Part shown: positions 8,546 to 17,640 of the stretch, piece after piece
How positions within the stretch are numbered: position 1 is the first letter of the stretch
Layout: each line of letters opens with the position of its first letter
From: Thalassobellus sp050294475
Lineage (GTDB): Bacteria > Bacteroidota > Bacteroidia > Flavobacteriales > Flavobacteriaceae
NCBI GenBank assembly: GCA_050294475.1
Contig: JBNKOE010000024.1
Span: 124,001-188,000 of the forward strand
DNA: 64,000 nt
Reading direction: 5' to 3'
Position numbers and translations under genes: made by a program
Notes under the pieces: model-generated
Databases searched by the model: none
What the model saw: the letters and a program-made list of their open reading frames with translations, nothing else
What the model was told of the DNA's origin: nothing

Positions 8546-9058
8546 ATGCCAGTAAAAATTAGATTACAAAGACATGGTAAAAAAGGGAAACCTTTTTACT
8601 GGATCGTTGCAGCTGATGCACGTTCAAAAAGAGACGGTAAATACTTAGAAAAATTAGGTATTTACAATCCAAACACGAATCCAGCAACTGTTGAATTAAA
8701 CGTTGATGGTGCCGTAACATGGTTACAGAATGGTGCACAACCAACTGACACAGCTAAAACACTTTTATCTTACAAAGGTGCTTTACTAAAAAATCACCTT
8801 GCAGGTGGTGTTAGAAAAGGCGCTTTAACTGAAGAGCAAGCTGAAGCTAAATTCACTGCTTGGTTAGAAGAAAAAGAAGCTAAAACACAAGCTAAAGCTG
8901 ATGGTTTATCTGAAGCTGAAGCTAAAGCTAAAGCTGATGCATTAGCTGCTGAAAAAGCTGTTAACGAAGCAAGAATTGCTGCTGCTACTCCTGTAGTAGA
9001 AGAAGAAGTTGCTGAGGAAACTGCTCCTGAAGCTGAAGCATCAAACGAAGAAGAATAA
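8546..9058 (+). CDS. rpsP: 30S ribosomal protein bS16
   Basis: 170 residues. The first 80 or so are the conserved bS16 fold (VKIRLQRHGKKGKPFYWIV, then GKYLEKLGIYNPNT). The remainder is a long tail rich in Ala, Glu and Lys (EAEAKAKADAL type repeats), about twice the length of the E. coli protein and common in this phylum. It is a structural protein of the small ribosomal subunit. It lies upstream of rimM, as in most bacteria, but a strong terminator separates the two genes. Confidence 0.96.
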   Translation: MPVKIRLQRHGKKGKPFYWIVAADARSKRDGKYLEKLGIYNPNTNPATVELNVDGAVTWLQNGAQPTDTAKTLLSYKGALLKNHLAGGVRKGALTEEQAEAKFTAWLEEKEAKTQAKADGLSEAEAKAKADALAAEKAVNEARIAAATPVVEEEVAEETAPEAEASNEEE

Positions 9059-9080
9059 AAAAATAATTTTTTATACTTTT

Positions 9081-9109
9081 AAACTCCGATATTTATATCG
9101 GAGTTTTTT
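9081..9109 (+). terminator. Intrinsic terminator after rpsP
   Basis: Perfect 11-bp stem AAACTCCGATA (9081-9091) / TATCGGAGTTT (9096-9106), 4-nt loop, T run to 9109. It lies 22 bp after the rpsP stop. Confidence 0.9.
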
Positions 9110-9143
9110 ATTTAACAAAACTCCTAAAAAGTTTGATTAAATA

Positions 9144-9213
9144 ATTCCCATAAAGATGGGAATCTAATTAACTTTTAGATAACACCAAAATAAATTCCCG
9201 CCTTCTCGGGAAT
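9144..9213. repeat. Two short palindromic repeats of the ATTCCC..GGGAAT type
   Basis: ATTCCCAT-AAAG-ATGGGAAT (9144-9163) and ATTCCCG-CCTTCT-CGGGAAT (9194-9213, followed by GAC) lie 30 bp apart between rpsP and rimM. They have the same outer sequence with different stem centres and look like two members of one palindromic family. Related decayed copies are at 46021-46041 and 58169-58190. Confidence 0.6.
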
Positions 9214-9231
9214 GACAAAAATGTTTTTTCA

Positions 9232-9759
9232 ATGAAAAAAGAAGATTGTTTTTACTTAGGAAAAATTATAAAAAAATATAGTTTTAAAGGCGAAGTCTTA
9301 GCTAAATTAGATACCGATCAGCCAGAACTTTACGAAAACTTAGATGCTATTTTTTTAGAACTACGTAATAACCTAGTACCCTTTTTTGTTGAAAGCTCTC
9401 AATTACACAAATCGGAATTACTACGAATTAAGTTTGAAGATGTAGATGAAGAAGCTGATGCAGACGCTATTATGAAAAGTGGCTTGTATTTACCTTTAGA
9501 CTTATTACCTAAGCTTGAAGGAAATAAGTTTTACTTTCATGAAGTTATCAATTTTTCAATAGAAGACGTAAATTTTGGTAAAGTAGGTATTATAAAAGCT
9601 ATTAACGACTCTACTGCTCAATCACTTTTTGAAATAGATAGAGATGGCATAGAAATTTTAATCCCTATGAATGATGAATTTATAGTAAAAATTGACAGAC
9701 CAAACAAAACTGTTCTGGTAAAAACTCCAGAAGGTTTAATTGACTTATATTTAGAATAA
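9232..9759 (+). CDS. rimM: 16S rRNA processing protein RimM
   Basis: 175 residues, normal for the family. The N-terminal RimM domain (YLGKIIKKYSFKGEVLAKLDTD, from residue 8) and a C-terminal PRC-barrel (FHEVINFSIEDVNFGKVGIIKAI, from about 102, ending VLVKTPEGLIDLYLE) are visible. RimM binds S19 and helps mature the head of the 30S subunit. Its usual neighbour rpsP is just upstream; trmD, often the next gene, is absent here. The palindromic repeats at 9144-9213 occupy its upstream region. Confidence 0.94.
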   Translation: MKKEDCFYLGKIIKKYSFKGEVLAKLDTDQPELYENLDAIFLELRNNLVPFFVESSQLHKSELLRIKFEDVDEEADADAIMKSGLYLPLDLLPKLEGNKFYFHEVINFSIEDVNFGKVGIIKAINDSTAQSLFEIDRDGIEILIPMNDEFIVKIDRPNKTVLVKTPEGLIDLYLE

Positions 9760-9763
9760 ATTT

Positions 9764-10225
9764 TTAAGCAAATCCTAAAGCATCAGCTTCTCTTTCTATT
9801 AAAAATGATGAAGATTGAATACTATCTCGTTGTTTTACTAATAGCTTACAAAGTGTTAACGATAAATTCATTTCCATTAGTAAATCATTGTATTTCGCAA
9901 TATTAATTTGCATTAAGTTATTAACTTGCCTTAATAAATTACTATTCTTATCATAACTCAGTAATTTTTTAAAACTCAACTCTGTTAAATGATTTCTTCT
10001 TTTCAACATTATCGAGTTTTCAACCTTTGCCTCAAGCTTTTTTGATTCATTTTGGAGCATCTCACAAAAACGTTTTCTTTCAATCTCTTTTTCTTTAAAA
10101 AACGCTTTCAAATTAGCATCTTCAACATCATTTTGTATTTTTGAAAATATTCTTTCGACTTGTTGATTCATTAAAAATAAATCATTCAACTTCATTAAAA
10201 TTTTATCATATTGTTTTACCCCCAA
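9764..10225 (-). CDS. DUF2383-like four-helix protein
   Basis: 153 residues with no signal or membrane segment. The pattern (YDKILMKLNDLFLMNQQVERIF, then DANLKAFFKEKEIERKRFCEML, and a second pair of helices ending LIEREADALGF) resembles the ferritin-like DUF2383/PA2169 family of stress-associated proteins. The metal-ligand Glu/His pattern of true ferritins is not obvious. It converges on rimM with 4 bp between the stops. Function unknown. Confidence 0.5.
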   Translation of the reverse strand: MGVKQYDKILMKLNDLFLMNQQVERIFSKIQNDVEDANLKAFFKEKEIERKRFCEMLQNESKKLEAKVENSIMLKRRNHLTELSFKKLLSYDKNSNLLRQVNNLMQINIAKYNDLLMEMNLSLTLCKLLVKQRDSIQSSSFLIEREADALGFA

Positions 10226-10363
10226 AACTATTTCCTATTTTATAATTCAACGTTTAATATACATTAAATACAACCCTTGTTGGATGTATTTAGTATATTA
10301 TTTAACATTATTTATTCAATTTTAACATTTTATTTTTACTATTGCGTAATTTACAAAAAAATC

Positions 10364-11080
10364 ATGTCCAAAAAACCTTTTGTTTTGAAAAAATTTAGCG
10401 TAAACCAAGATAAATGTGCTATGAAAATTGGTACAGATGGTGTATTACTTGGTGCTTGGGCTTCTACAGAAAAAAAACCGCTTTCTATTTTAGATATTGG
10501 TGCTGGCACAGGTATTTTATCTCTAATGCTTGCACAAAGATGTGATGCTGAGCTTATTGATGCTGTTGAAATTGATGATAACACTTACGAACAGTGTGTT
10601 GATAATTTTGAACAATCACCTTGGGGCGGCCGACTTTTTTGTTATCATGCTTCTCTTAAAGAATTTGTAGAAGAAATTGAAGATGAATACGATCTTATTA
10701 TTTCCAATCCGCCATTTTATTCTGAAAATTTTAAAACAGAAAACACACAACGTGACCTTGCTAGATTTAACGACGCCATGCCTTTTGAACATCTATTAGA
10801 AAGTGTTTCAAAATTACTATCTAAAAATGGTATATTCTCTGTAATCATTCCTTTTAAAGAAGAAACTTCCTTTATTAAAATTGCTTCAAAATACCAGCTT
10901 TTTGCAAACAAAAAACTCCACGTTAAAGGTCATGTAAATTCCGAAATTAAAAGAAGCCTTTTAGAATTCTCTTTCCGCGAAAGCGATATAATCACAAATG
11001 AATTAGTTATTGAAAAAGAACGTCATCAATACACAGAAGATTATATAAATCTTACCAAAGATTTTTATTTAAAAATGTAA
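10364..11080 (+). CDS. tRNA1(Val) (adenine(37)-N6)-methyltransferase-like enzyme
   Basis: 238 residues from the ATG at 10364. An in-frame TTG 87 bp upstream would add a hydrophobic 29-residue leader that looks non-coding, so the ATG is preferred. The class I SAM fold is clear: LDIGAGTGILSLML (motif I), then the N6-adenine active site NPPFYSE. The N-terminal KKFSVNQDKCAMKIGTDGVLLGAW is typical of the TrmN6/YfiC group, which methylates A37 of tRNA-Val in E. coli. Distinguishing it from other N6-methyltransferases of the group needs alignment. Confidence 0.85.
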   Translation: MSKKPFVLKKFSVNQDKCAMKIGTDGVLLGAWASTEKKPLSILDIGAGTGILSLMLAQRCDAELIDAVEIDDNTYEQCVDNFEQSPWGGRLFCYHASLKEFVEEIEDEYDLIISNPPFYSENFKTENTQRDLARFNDAMPFEHLLESVSKLLSKNGIFSVIIPFKEETSFIKIASKYQLFANKKLHVKGHVNSEIKRSLLEFSFRESDIITNELVIEKERHQYTEDYINLTKDFYLKM

Positions 11081-11184
11081 TTAAATATGTAAAAATTAAT
11101 TAAATTTGAGAGGATAATATGATAAATTCTTAAAAAAGATAAGGATTTTGTGTTTTTTTACTAAAACCTTTTAATTTAATCTAC

Positions 11185-12363
11185 ATGAAGACAGATTTAT
11201 TTGAAGCACCAGATTATTACAATCTTGACGAATTACTAACCGATGAACATAAATTAGTACGCAATGCTGCTCGCGAATGGGTAAAACGTGAAATCTCACC
11301 AATTATAGAAGACTATGCTCAAAGAGCTAAATTTCCAAAACAAATTATAAATGGTTTAGCAGATATTGGTGCATTCGGGCCTTACATTCCTATGGAATAT
11401 GGTGGAGCTGGTTTAGACCAAATTTCTTATGGTTTAATTATGCAAGAAATAGAGCGTGGCGATTCGGGTATTCGTAGTACAGCTTCTGTTCAATCTAGTT
11501 TGGTTATGTATCCTATTTGGAAGTATGGTAACGAAGCACAACGCCAAAAATATTTACCAAAATTAGCTAGTGGTGAATGGATGGGTTGTTTTGGTTTAAC
11601 CGAGCCAGATCATGGTAGTAATCCAAGTGGCATGGTTACCAATTATAAAGATATGGGCGATCATTATTTATTAAATGGTGCCAAAATGTGGATTAGTAAT
11701 GCTCCTTTTGCACAAGTTGCAATAGTTTGGGCAAAAGATGAAACTGGTCGTATAAATGGATTAATAGTAGAACGCGGTATGGAAGGTTTTACGACTCCTG
11801 AAACTCATAACAAATGGTCGTTACGTGCAAGTGCTACTGGTGAACTTATTTTTGATAATGTTAAAGTACCTAAAGAAAATTTATTACCCAATAAATCTGG
11901 ATTAGGCGCTCCACTTGGTTGTTTAGATTCTGCACGTTATGGTATTGCCTGGGGCGCTATTGGCGCAGCAATGGACTGTTATGATACCGCTTTACGTTAT
12001 AGCAAAGAACGTTTGCAATTTGGTAAACCTATTGGCCAATTTCAACTACAACAAAAAAAGCTTGCTGAAATGATTACCGAAATTACCAAAGCCCAACTTT
12101 TAACATGGCGCTTAGGTGTTTTACGTAACGATAATAGAGCTACATCGGCACAAATATCCATGGCAAAACGCAACAATGTAGATATGGCTATAAATATTGC
12201 TAGAGAAGCAAGACAAATGCTAGGTGGTATGGGAATTACTGGCGAATATAGTATTATGCGCCACTCAATGAATCTAGAAAGTGTTATTACTTATGAAGGT
12301 ACACATGATATCCATCTTTTAATAACAGGTCTTGACATTACCGGGCTAAATGCATTTAAATAA
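11185..12363 (+). CDS. gcdH: Acyl-CoA dehydrogenase, glutaryl-CoA dehydrogenase type
   Basis: 392 residues covering the three acyl-CoA dehydrogenase domains. FGLTEPDHGSNPSGM and the FAD-binding W-I-S block (GAKMWISNAPFA) lie in the middle; the catalytic base is Glu371 in YEGTHDIH, the arrangement of glutaryl-CoA dehydrogenases, as is KWSLRASATGEL. The reaction would be oxidative decarboxylation of glutaryl-CoA to crotonyl-CoA in lysine/tryptophan breakdown, with electrons passing to ETF. A saccharopine dehydrogenase-like gene at 44011 could act earlier in the same pathway. It appears monocistronic; TAAATTTG at 11101-11108 is a possible -7 box. Confidence 0.87.
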   Translation: MKTDLFEAPDYYNLDELLTDEHKLVRNAAREWVKREISPIIEDYAQRAKFPKQIINGLADIGAFGPYIPMEYGGAGLDQISYGLIMQEIERGDSGIRSTASVQSSLVMYPIWKYGNEAQRQKYLPKLASGEWMGCFGLTEPDHGSNPSGMVTNYKDMGDHYLLNGAKMWISNAPFAQVAIVWAKDETGRINGLIVERGMEGFTTPETHNKWSLRASATGELIFDNVKVPKENLLPNKSGLGAPLGCLDSARYGIAWGAIGAAMDCYDTALRYSKERLQFGKPIGQFQLQQKKLAEMITEITKAQLLTWRLGVLRNDNRATSAQISMAKRNNVDMAINIAREARQMLGGMGITGEYSIMRHSMNLESVITYEGTHDIHLLITGLDITGLNAFK

Positions 12364-12485
12364 TCAATATTTTGTTATAAAACACTTTTTATTTAAATCT
12401 TAATAATTTCTAATATTTAACAGGTTTTTCAAAAGACATATGCAACATTCATTAAATTTTCATCTACATATATAATATTTTAGTT

Positions 12486-13388
12486 ATGAATGTTTCATCC
12501 AAAAAAAGACTAGATAACGCCTATAAACATGCTAAAGTCATCAACTTTGATAACAATAGCAAATTCATTTTATTTAGCGATTGTCATCGTGGCGATAATA
12601 GTTTTGCTGATGATTTTGCTAATAACAGAAATATTTATTTTCACGCATTAAAACACTATTACACCAAAGGTTTCCAATATTGCGAAGTTGGAGATGGTGA
12701 TGAATTATGGGAAAACACATCATTCAGCTCGATATTAAATGCTCATAAAAATGTGTATATGCTTATGAAATTGTTTCATAAAGCGAATAGATTACACTTG
12801 ATTTGGGGAAACCACGATATGGTTTATAGAAACCCAGAATATGTAAAAAAACATCTATCTACTTATTTTGATGCCAAAACAGGTGAAGATGTGGAGCTTT
12901 TTAAAGATATTAAATACTACGAGGGTATCATTTTAAAACACACTAAAACCAACCAAGAAGTTTTTTTAACACATGGCCATCAAGCCGATTGGTGGAATTT
13001 CTTATTCTGGAAATGGAGTCGTTTTATGGTGCGTATTCTATGGAAACCATTAAATGTTATGGGAATTGCAGACCCAACAAGTCCTGCAAAAAACTACAAA
13101 GAACTGATTAAAGTAGAACGCAGAACGAAAAAATGGATATCAGAAAACAACAATTTAGTTACTATTGTTGGTCACACGCACAGACCTCGTTTTCCGGAAC
13201 CTGGAGACATTGCTTTTTTTAATGACGGAAGCTGTGTTCACCCACGAAGCATTACAGGAATTGAAATTGAAAACGGAGAAATTTCACTTATAAAATGGCA
13301 TATAGAAACCAATGAAGTTGGTATTTTACAAATTGTAAAAACAGTTCTTGAGGGCCCAAGAAAGTTATTAGATTATAAAAACCATTAA
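12486..13388 (+). CDS. Calcineurin-like metallophosphoesterase
   Basis: 300 residues with all the metal-binding motifs of the family: SDCHRGD (Asp32, His34), GDGDE (69-73), GNHD, THGHQ and GHTHRP. These bind two metal ions for phosphoester hydrolysis. There is no signal peptide; a Trp-rich segment (WWNFLFWKWSRF) might lie on the membrane. The layout resembles LpxH-like or general phosphohydrolases, but I cannot name the substrate. Its last 4 bases overlap the end of the convergent ferredoxin gene. Confidence 0.8.
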   Translation: MNVSSKKRLDNAYKHAKVINFDNNSKFILFSDCHRGDNSFADDFANNRNIYFHALKHYYTKGFQYCEVGDGDELWENTSFSSILNAHKNVYMLMKLFHKANRLHLIWGNHDMVYRNPEYVKKHLSTYFDAKTGEDVELFKDIKYYEGIILKHTKTNQEVFLTHGHQADWWNFLFWKWSRFMVRILWKPLNVMGIADPTSPAKNYKELIKVERRTKKWISENNNLVTIVGHTHRPRFPEPGDIAFFNDGSCVHPRSITGIEIENGEISLIKWHIETNEVGILQIVKTVLEGPRKLLDYKNH

Positions 13389-13714
13389 CTCTCAGGCGCA
13401 AGCACTACCTCTAGACCTTCCATTTCTGGAGACATTTGTATTTGGCAACCCAAACGGCTATTATCTTTAACATCAAAGGCTTCTGAAAGCATAGCCTCTT
13501 CATCATCGCTCATTTCTGGTAACTCAGTATCACTAGTTACATAACATTGACATGAAGCACACATTGCCATTCCACCACAAACACCAATAGTGCCCTCTGG
13601 AGCTAATTCATAAGACCTTACTACTTCCATAAGGTTCATAGCCATATCCGTTGGTGCTAGCAACGTATGTGCAACACCATCTCTATCTGTTATTTTTATT
13701 GTAATATCTGACAT
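13385..13714 (-). CDS. [2Fe-2S] ferredoxin
   Basis: 109 residues with an adrenodoxin/ISC-type cluster site: Cys46, Cys52, Cys55 (CGGMAMCASC) and Cys90 (RLGC). The acidic middle (ELPEMSDDEEAML) fits electron exchange with a basic partner. Such ferredoxins serve iron-sulfur assembly or monooxygenases; no partner is adjacent. It is convergent with the phosphoesterase gene and divergent from the Rnf operon, with 235 bp between it and rseC. Confidence 0.9.
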   Translation of the reverse strand: MSDITIKITDRDGVAHTLLAPTDMAMNLMEVVRSYELAPEGTIGVCGGMAMCASCQCYVTSDTELPEMSDDEEAMLSEAFDVKDNSRLGCQIQMSPEMEGLEVVLAPES

Positions 13715-13884
13715 TCAAAAATTTTAAGTGGCAAAAATAAGTAAATAATTTCAAATAAACTATTAATCCTACTAAATTGGTAGAGTTTTGAATTATCAAT
13801 AAAAACAGTGCTTTAGAACCGATTTGTAAGTAGTTTTTTAGATTAAAATTATCAATTATTCAATTTCAAAGCTAACATAAGTCA

Positions 13885-13918
13885 TAAAATTACCTAAGCC
13901 AATACATTAATTTTACAC
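13885..13918. promoter_or_regulatory. Candidate operator upstream of the rnf operon
   Basis: ATTTTACAC (13910-13918) is identical to the right arm of the inverted repeat in front of the PFOR gene. An imperfect opposing half, TAAAAT (13885-13890), lies 19 nt upstream. It sits 31 bp before the first rnf-operon start codon. No good TAnnTTTG box is seen nearby. Confidence 0.3.
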
Positions 13919-13949
13919 TATAAATTTATTAGGATAATTAAATGTATTT

Positions 13950-14381
13950 ATGAATTCTCAAACTTCAAATAAAAACACATTTATACACGCCGGAATAGTC
14001 TCGAAAATTGGCAAGGAATCAGTTGTGGTTTCTTTAGAGCAAAATATTCATTGCGAATCCTGTAGAGCCAAGGCTGCATGTGGTATTTCTGAATCTAAAA
14101 CAAAAGAAATAGAAATAACAAATCCTGATGATTCTTATAAAATTAATGAACAAGTTAATGTTGTTTTAAAAAAAGGACTTGGTTTTAAAGCTGTATTTTG
14201 GGCTTATGTTTTTCCTTTTATATTAATGTTTTTAACATTGATAATTGCCTCTGCTTATCTAAAAGAATGGATGGCAGGCATCTTATCATTACTCATTTTA
14301 ATACCTTATTATCTAACACTCTATTTTTTAAAAAGCACATTAAAAAGTGCCTTTAAAATTTCCATACTAAAATATACTTAA
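13950..14381 (+). CDS. rseC: RseC/MucC-family membrane protein at the head of the rnf operon
   Basis: 143 residues. Start: IHAGIVSKIGKESVVVSLEQ, then a cysteine cluster (CESCRAKAACG, about 34-44) typical of RseC, followed by two transmembrane helices (about 77-99 and 102-124) and a short tail. In proteobacteria RseC is linked to reduction of SoxR and to sigma-E control; with rnf genes it may load or protect redox cofactors. It is the first gene of the operon, 2 bp before rnfB. Its role here is inferred from position. Confidence 0.8.
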   Translation: MNSQTSNKNTFIHAGIVSKIGKESVVVSLEQNIHCESCRAKAACGISESKTKEIEITNPDDSYKINEQVNVVLKKGLGFKAVFWAYVFPFILMFLTLIIASAYLKEWMAGILSLLILIPYYLTLYFLKSTLKSAFKISILKYT

Positions 14382-14383
14382 GC

Positions 14384-15304
14384 ATGTCTGAATCGGTTTT
14401 ATATAGTGTTTTCTTATTAGCTTCTTTGGGAATCATCGCAGCTATAGTACTGTATGTAGTCTCTAAAAAATTCCATGTTTATGAAGACCCTTTAATAGGT
14501 GAAGTTGATGAATTATTACCAGCTGCCAATTGTGGTGGTTGTGGTTCTCCGGGTTGTAAAGCTTTCGCTGAAAAACTAGTAAGTTCTGATGATATTTCAG
14601 ATTTATTCTGTCCCGTTGGAGGTAATGATGTTATGAAACAAGTTGCTGCTGTTTTAGGAAAAGAAGTAACTGAAAAAGATCCTACCCTAGCCGTTTTGCT
14701 TTGTCAAGGAAGTTGTGAAGTAAGACCAAAAACAACCGAATATCAAGGCCCTAGATCTTGCGCAATTTCTTCTATGATTTATAGTGGAGAAACCGATTGC
14801 CAATATGGTTGTTTGGGTGATGGCGATTGTGTTGCCGTCTGTAAATTCGATGCCATGTACATGGACGAAACTACAGGGTTACCTGTAATAATTACTGATA
14901 AATGTACATCTTGTGGCGCTTGTGCAGAAGCTTGCCCAAGAGACATTATTGAAATGCGTCCTAAACACAAAAGAGATTTAAAAATATTTGTTGGTTGCTT
15001 AAACCAAGATAAAGCTGGTATTGCAAAAAAAGCATGTGAGGTTGCATGTATTGGATGTTCAAAATGTGAAGATATTTGTCCTAAGGACGCTATTGATATG
15101 TCAAACAACTTAGCATATATAGACCCTGTAGTTTGTACTTTATGTAGAAAATGTGTCGATGTATGCCCTACGCATTCTATTATAGAAACCAATTTCCCAA
15201 AGAAAAAGGTTAAGAAAGTTGAGCCAAAAGTTGAAAAGGCAAAAAAGGTTGAACCCAAAACTGAAGCAAATGTTGAATCTGATAAATTAAAGACCGATGC
15301 TTAA
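14384..15304 (+). CDS. rnfB: Rnf complex subunit RnfB (multi-cluster ferredoxin)
   Basis: 306 residues. An N-terminal helix (about 4-26) anchors it. Then comes the Fe-S domain NCGGCGSPGC (Cys50, Cys53, Cys58, with Cys76), and ferredoxin-like sites CTSCGACAEACP, CIGCSKCEDICP and CTLCRKCVDVCP. It is thought to take electrons from, or give them to, soluble ferredoxin. The last 35 or so residues are a Lys/Glu-rich tail (KKVEPK repeats). The end overlaps rnfC by 8 bp, consistent with coupled translation. Confidence 0.95.
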   Translation: MSESVLYSVFLLASLGIIAAIVLYVVSKKFHVYEDPLIGEVDELLPAANCGGCGSPGCKAFAEKLVSSDDISDLFCPVGGNDVMKQVAAVLGKEVTEKDPTLAVLLCQGSCEVRPKTTEYQGPRSCAISSMIYSGETDCQYGCLGDGDCVAVCKFDAMYMDETTGLPVIITDKCTSCGACAEACPRDIIEMRPKHKRDLKIFVGCLNQDKAGIAKKACEVACIGCSKCEDICPKDAIDMSNNLAYIDPVVCTLCRKCVDVCPTHSIIETNFPKKKVKKVEPKVEKAKKVEPKTEANVESDKLKTDA

Positions 15305-16625
15305 AACGTTTCCAAAAGGTGGTATTCATCCTCCAGAAAATAAAATAACATCATCAAAAGGCATTAAAAAAATGACAGTACCTAAAGTTGTATATGTACC
15401 CATATCACAACATATTGGTATTCCTGCCGAAATAATTGTTAATGTTAAAGACAAAATAGAAAAAGGACAAGTTATTGCTAAATCTGGCGGATTTGTTTCT
15501 TCTAACATACATACACCCGTAGCCGGAACTGTTACCAAACTAGATAAAATAATTGATACTAGTGGTTACAAAAAACAATGCATCGTTATTAGAACCGATG
15601 CAAAAAATGAAGCTAATTTTGAAGATATAGAGTTCCCTCTAAAAAAAGAAATTACTCTAGACCCGAAAGATATTTTACAGAAAATAAACGATTATGGTAT
15701 TGTTGGTTTAGGAGGCGCTACATTTCCTTCTCATGTAAAATTAAATATAAAGGAAGGTGCTGTTTTAGACCATCTTATCATTAATGGTGTAGAATGCGAA
15801 CCTTACTTAACAGCAGATCACCGTTTAATGCTTGAAAAAGCTGAAGAGATTATTGTAGGTATTCATATTTTAATAACTGCTTTAAAAATTGACAAAGCCA
15901 TTATAGGAATTGAAAACAACAAAAAAGATGCTATAAACATCTTTAAAAAACTAACTCAAAACGACCCAAAAGTTCAAGTTGCAGCTTTACAAGTTAAATA
16001 TCCACAAGGAGGCGAAAAACAACTAGTAAGAGCTATATTAAATAGAGAAGTTCCAAAAAACGGATTACCATTAGATGTTGGAGTTGTTGTACATAACGTA
16101 GGTACTATTTTCGCCGTTTATGAAGCCGTTCAACATGACAAGCCGTTAACAGAACGCGTTGTTACTATTACAGGAAAAAAACTAGAAAATGCATCAAACT
16201 ATTGGGTAAAAATAGGTACACCAATTAAAGATTTGGTAACAGAAGTTGGAGGTTTACCAGAAGGTACTCGTAAAATTATTAATGGCGGACCTATGATGGG
16301 AAAAGCCATTAAAAACCTAGATGTTCCTGTTACTAAAGGCACTTCAGGCATCTTGGTTATTCATGAAGATGAAGCAAGCAGAGGTGAACCAAAAAACTGT
16401 ATTCGTTGTAGTGAATGTGTAAATGTGTGTCCTATGGGATTAGAACCTCATCTACTAATGAATCTTTCGGAAAAAGGGATGTATGAAAAAGCAGCTTATG
16501 AAGATATTATGACCTGTATAGAATGTGGTTCTTGTAGTTACGTATGTCCATCACATCGCCCTTTATTAGACTACATAAGATTTGGAAAAAACATTGTTAA
16601 AAAGTTAAATACTACTAAAAACTAA
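15297..16625 (+). CDS. rnfC: Rnf complex subunit RnfC (NADH- and FMN-binding)
   Basis: 442 residues. N-terminal GGIHPPENK, the Nqo1-like Rossmann domain with GLGGATFPSHVK and NGVECEPYLT, a SLBB segment, then two [4Fe-4S] sites, CIRCSECVNVCP and CIECGSCSYVCP. It is the NAD(H)-side subunit. It lacks the long alanine-rich C-terminal extension of the E. coli homologue. It overlaps rnfB by 8 bp and is 2 bp from rnfD. Confidence 0.96.
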   Translation: MLKTFPKGGIHPPENKITSSKGIKKMTVPKVVYVPISQHIGIPAEIIVNVKDKIEKGQVIAKSGGFVSSNIHTPVAGTVTKLDKIIDTSGYKKQCIVIRTDAKNEANFEDIEFPLKKEITLDPKDILQKINDYGIVGLGGATFPSHVKLNIKEGAVLDHLIINGVECEPYLTADHRLMLEKAEEIIVGIHILITALKIDKAIIGIENNKKDAINIFKKLTQNDPKVQVAALQVKYPQGGEKQLVRAILNREVPKNGLPLDVGVVVHNVGTIFAVYEAVQHDKPLTERVVTITGKKLENASNYWVKIGTPIKDLVTEVGGLPEGTRKIINGGPMMGKAIKNLDVPVTKGTSGILVIHEDEASRGEPKNCIRCSECVNVCPMGLEPHLLMNLSEKGMYEKAAYEDIMTCIECGSCSYVCPSHRPLLDYIRFGKNIVKKLNTTKN

Positions 16626-16627
16626 CT

Positions 16628-17638
16628 ATGAGCAATCAACCCATAATTGTATCTGCGTCGCCGCATGTACACTCAGATAGAACGTCTAAAAAACTCATGT
16701 ATGATGTGGTTATCGCATTAATCCCTGCGTTCTTAGTTTCTTTATATGTTTTTGGAATTAGCACATTAATCGCAACATCGGTGGCAATTGCTTCCTGTAT
16801 GCTGTTTGAATATGTCATTCAGAAATACCTTTTAAAAACAGATGTCACAATCACTGATGGTTCTGCATTAATTACTGGTATTTTATTAGCATTTAACTTA
16901 CCTGCCACCTTACCTATTTGGATGATTATTGTTGGTAGTTTAGTTGCTATTGGTGTCGCAAAACTATCTTTTGGAGGTTTAGGCTTCAATATTTTTAATC
17001 CAGCCTTAGTGGGTCGTATATTTTTACTGGTATCATTCCCAGTACAAATGACTATGTGGCCAACAGCTATAGAAAACAACACCAAACTTGTAGATGCTAT
17101 TACAGGTGCCACTCCACTAGGCGTTATAAAAGAAGGTCTGCAATATGGTGAAACAATGACTGAAATTAGTTCTAAAATCCCTTCTGCTATCGACATGCTA
17201 TTCGGGTTTACAGGAGGATCTTTAGGAGAAATGTCGGCAATCGCCTTACTCTTAGGAGGCTTATACTTAATAATACGAAAAGTTATTACTTGGCATATTC
17301 CTGTAACACTATTAGTTTCTATGGCAGTTATAACAGGTGTTTTCTGGTTTATAAACCCAGAGCAATATGCTAACCCAATAATTCATTTATTATCTGGTGG
17401 TGCTATTTTAGGAGCCTTTTATATGGCTACCGATCTGGTTACAAGTCCTATGACAAAAAAAGGCATGATTATTTTCGCTATTGGCATTGGATTAATAACT
17501 GTTTTAATAAGGCTTTTTGGTGCCTACCCAGAAGGAATTTCATTTGCTATTTTAATAATGAATGCCTTTGTACCATTAATCAATAAATATTTCAAACCTA
17601 GAAGATTTGGAAATAAAATAAAATCTAAAATCGTGTAA
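16628..17638 (+). CDS. rnfD: Rnf complex subunit RnfD (membrane, flavinylated)
   Basis: 336 residues with about ten hydrophobic segments, homologous to NqrB. The covalent FMN site TGAT is present in DAITGATPLG (Thr162 is the expected acceptor). It carries electrons through the membrane and probably takes part in ion translocation. The flavin transferase ApbE needed for this attachment is not in the window. Two bp separate it from rnfG. Confidence 0.96.
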   Translation: MSNQPIIVSASPHVHSDRTSKKLMYDVVIALIPAFLVSLYVFGISTLIATSVAIASCMLFEYVIQKYLLKTDVTITDGSALITGILLAFNLPATLPIWMIIVGSLVAIGVAKLSFGGLGFNIFNPALVGRIFLLVSFPVQMTMWPTAIENNTKLVDAITGATPLGVIKEGLQYGETMTEISSKIPSAIDMLFGFTGGSLGEMSAIALLLGGLYLIIRKVITWHIPVTLLVSMAVITGVFWFINPEQYANPIIHLLSGGAILGAFYMATDLVTSPMTKKGMIIFAIGIGLITVLIRLFGAYPEGISFAILIMNAFVPLINKYFKPRRFGNKIKSKIV

Positions 17639-17640
17639 TT

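Noticed and set aside
10277..10363. TTG start giving a hydrophobic leader on the tRNA methyltransferase
   Set aside because: Family members start at the MSKKPF-type position; the leader is low-complexity and AT-driven.
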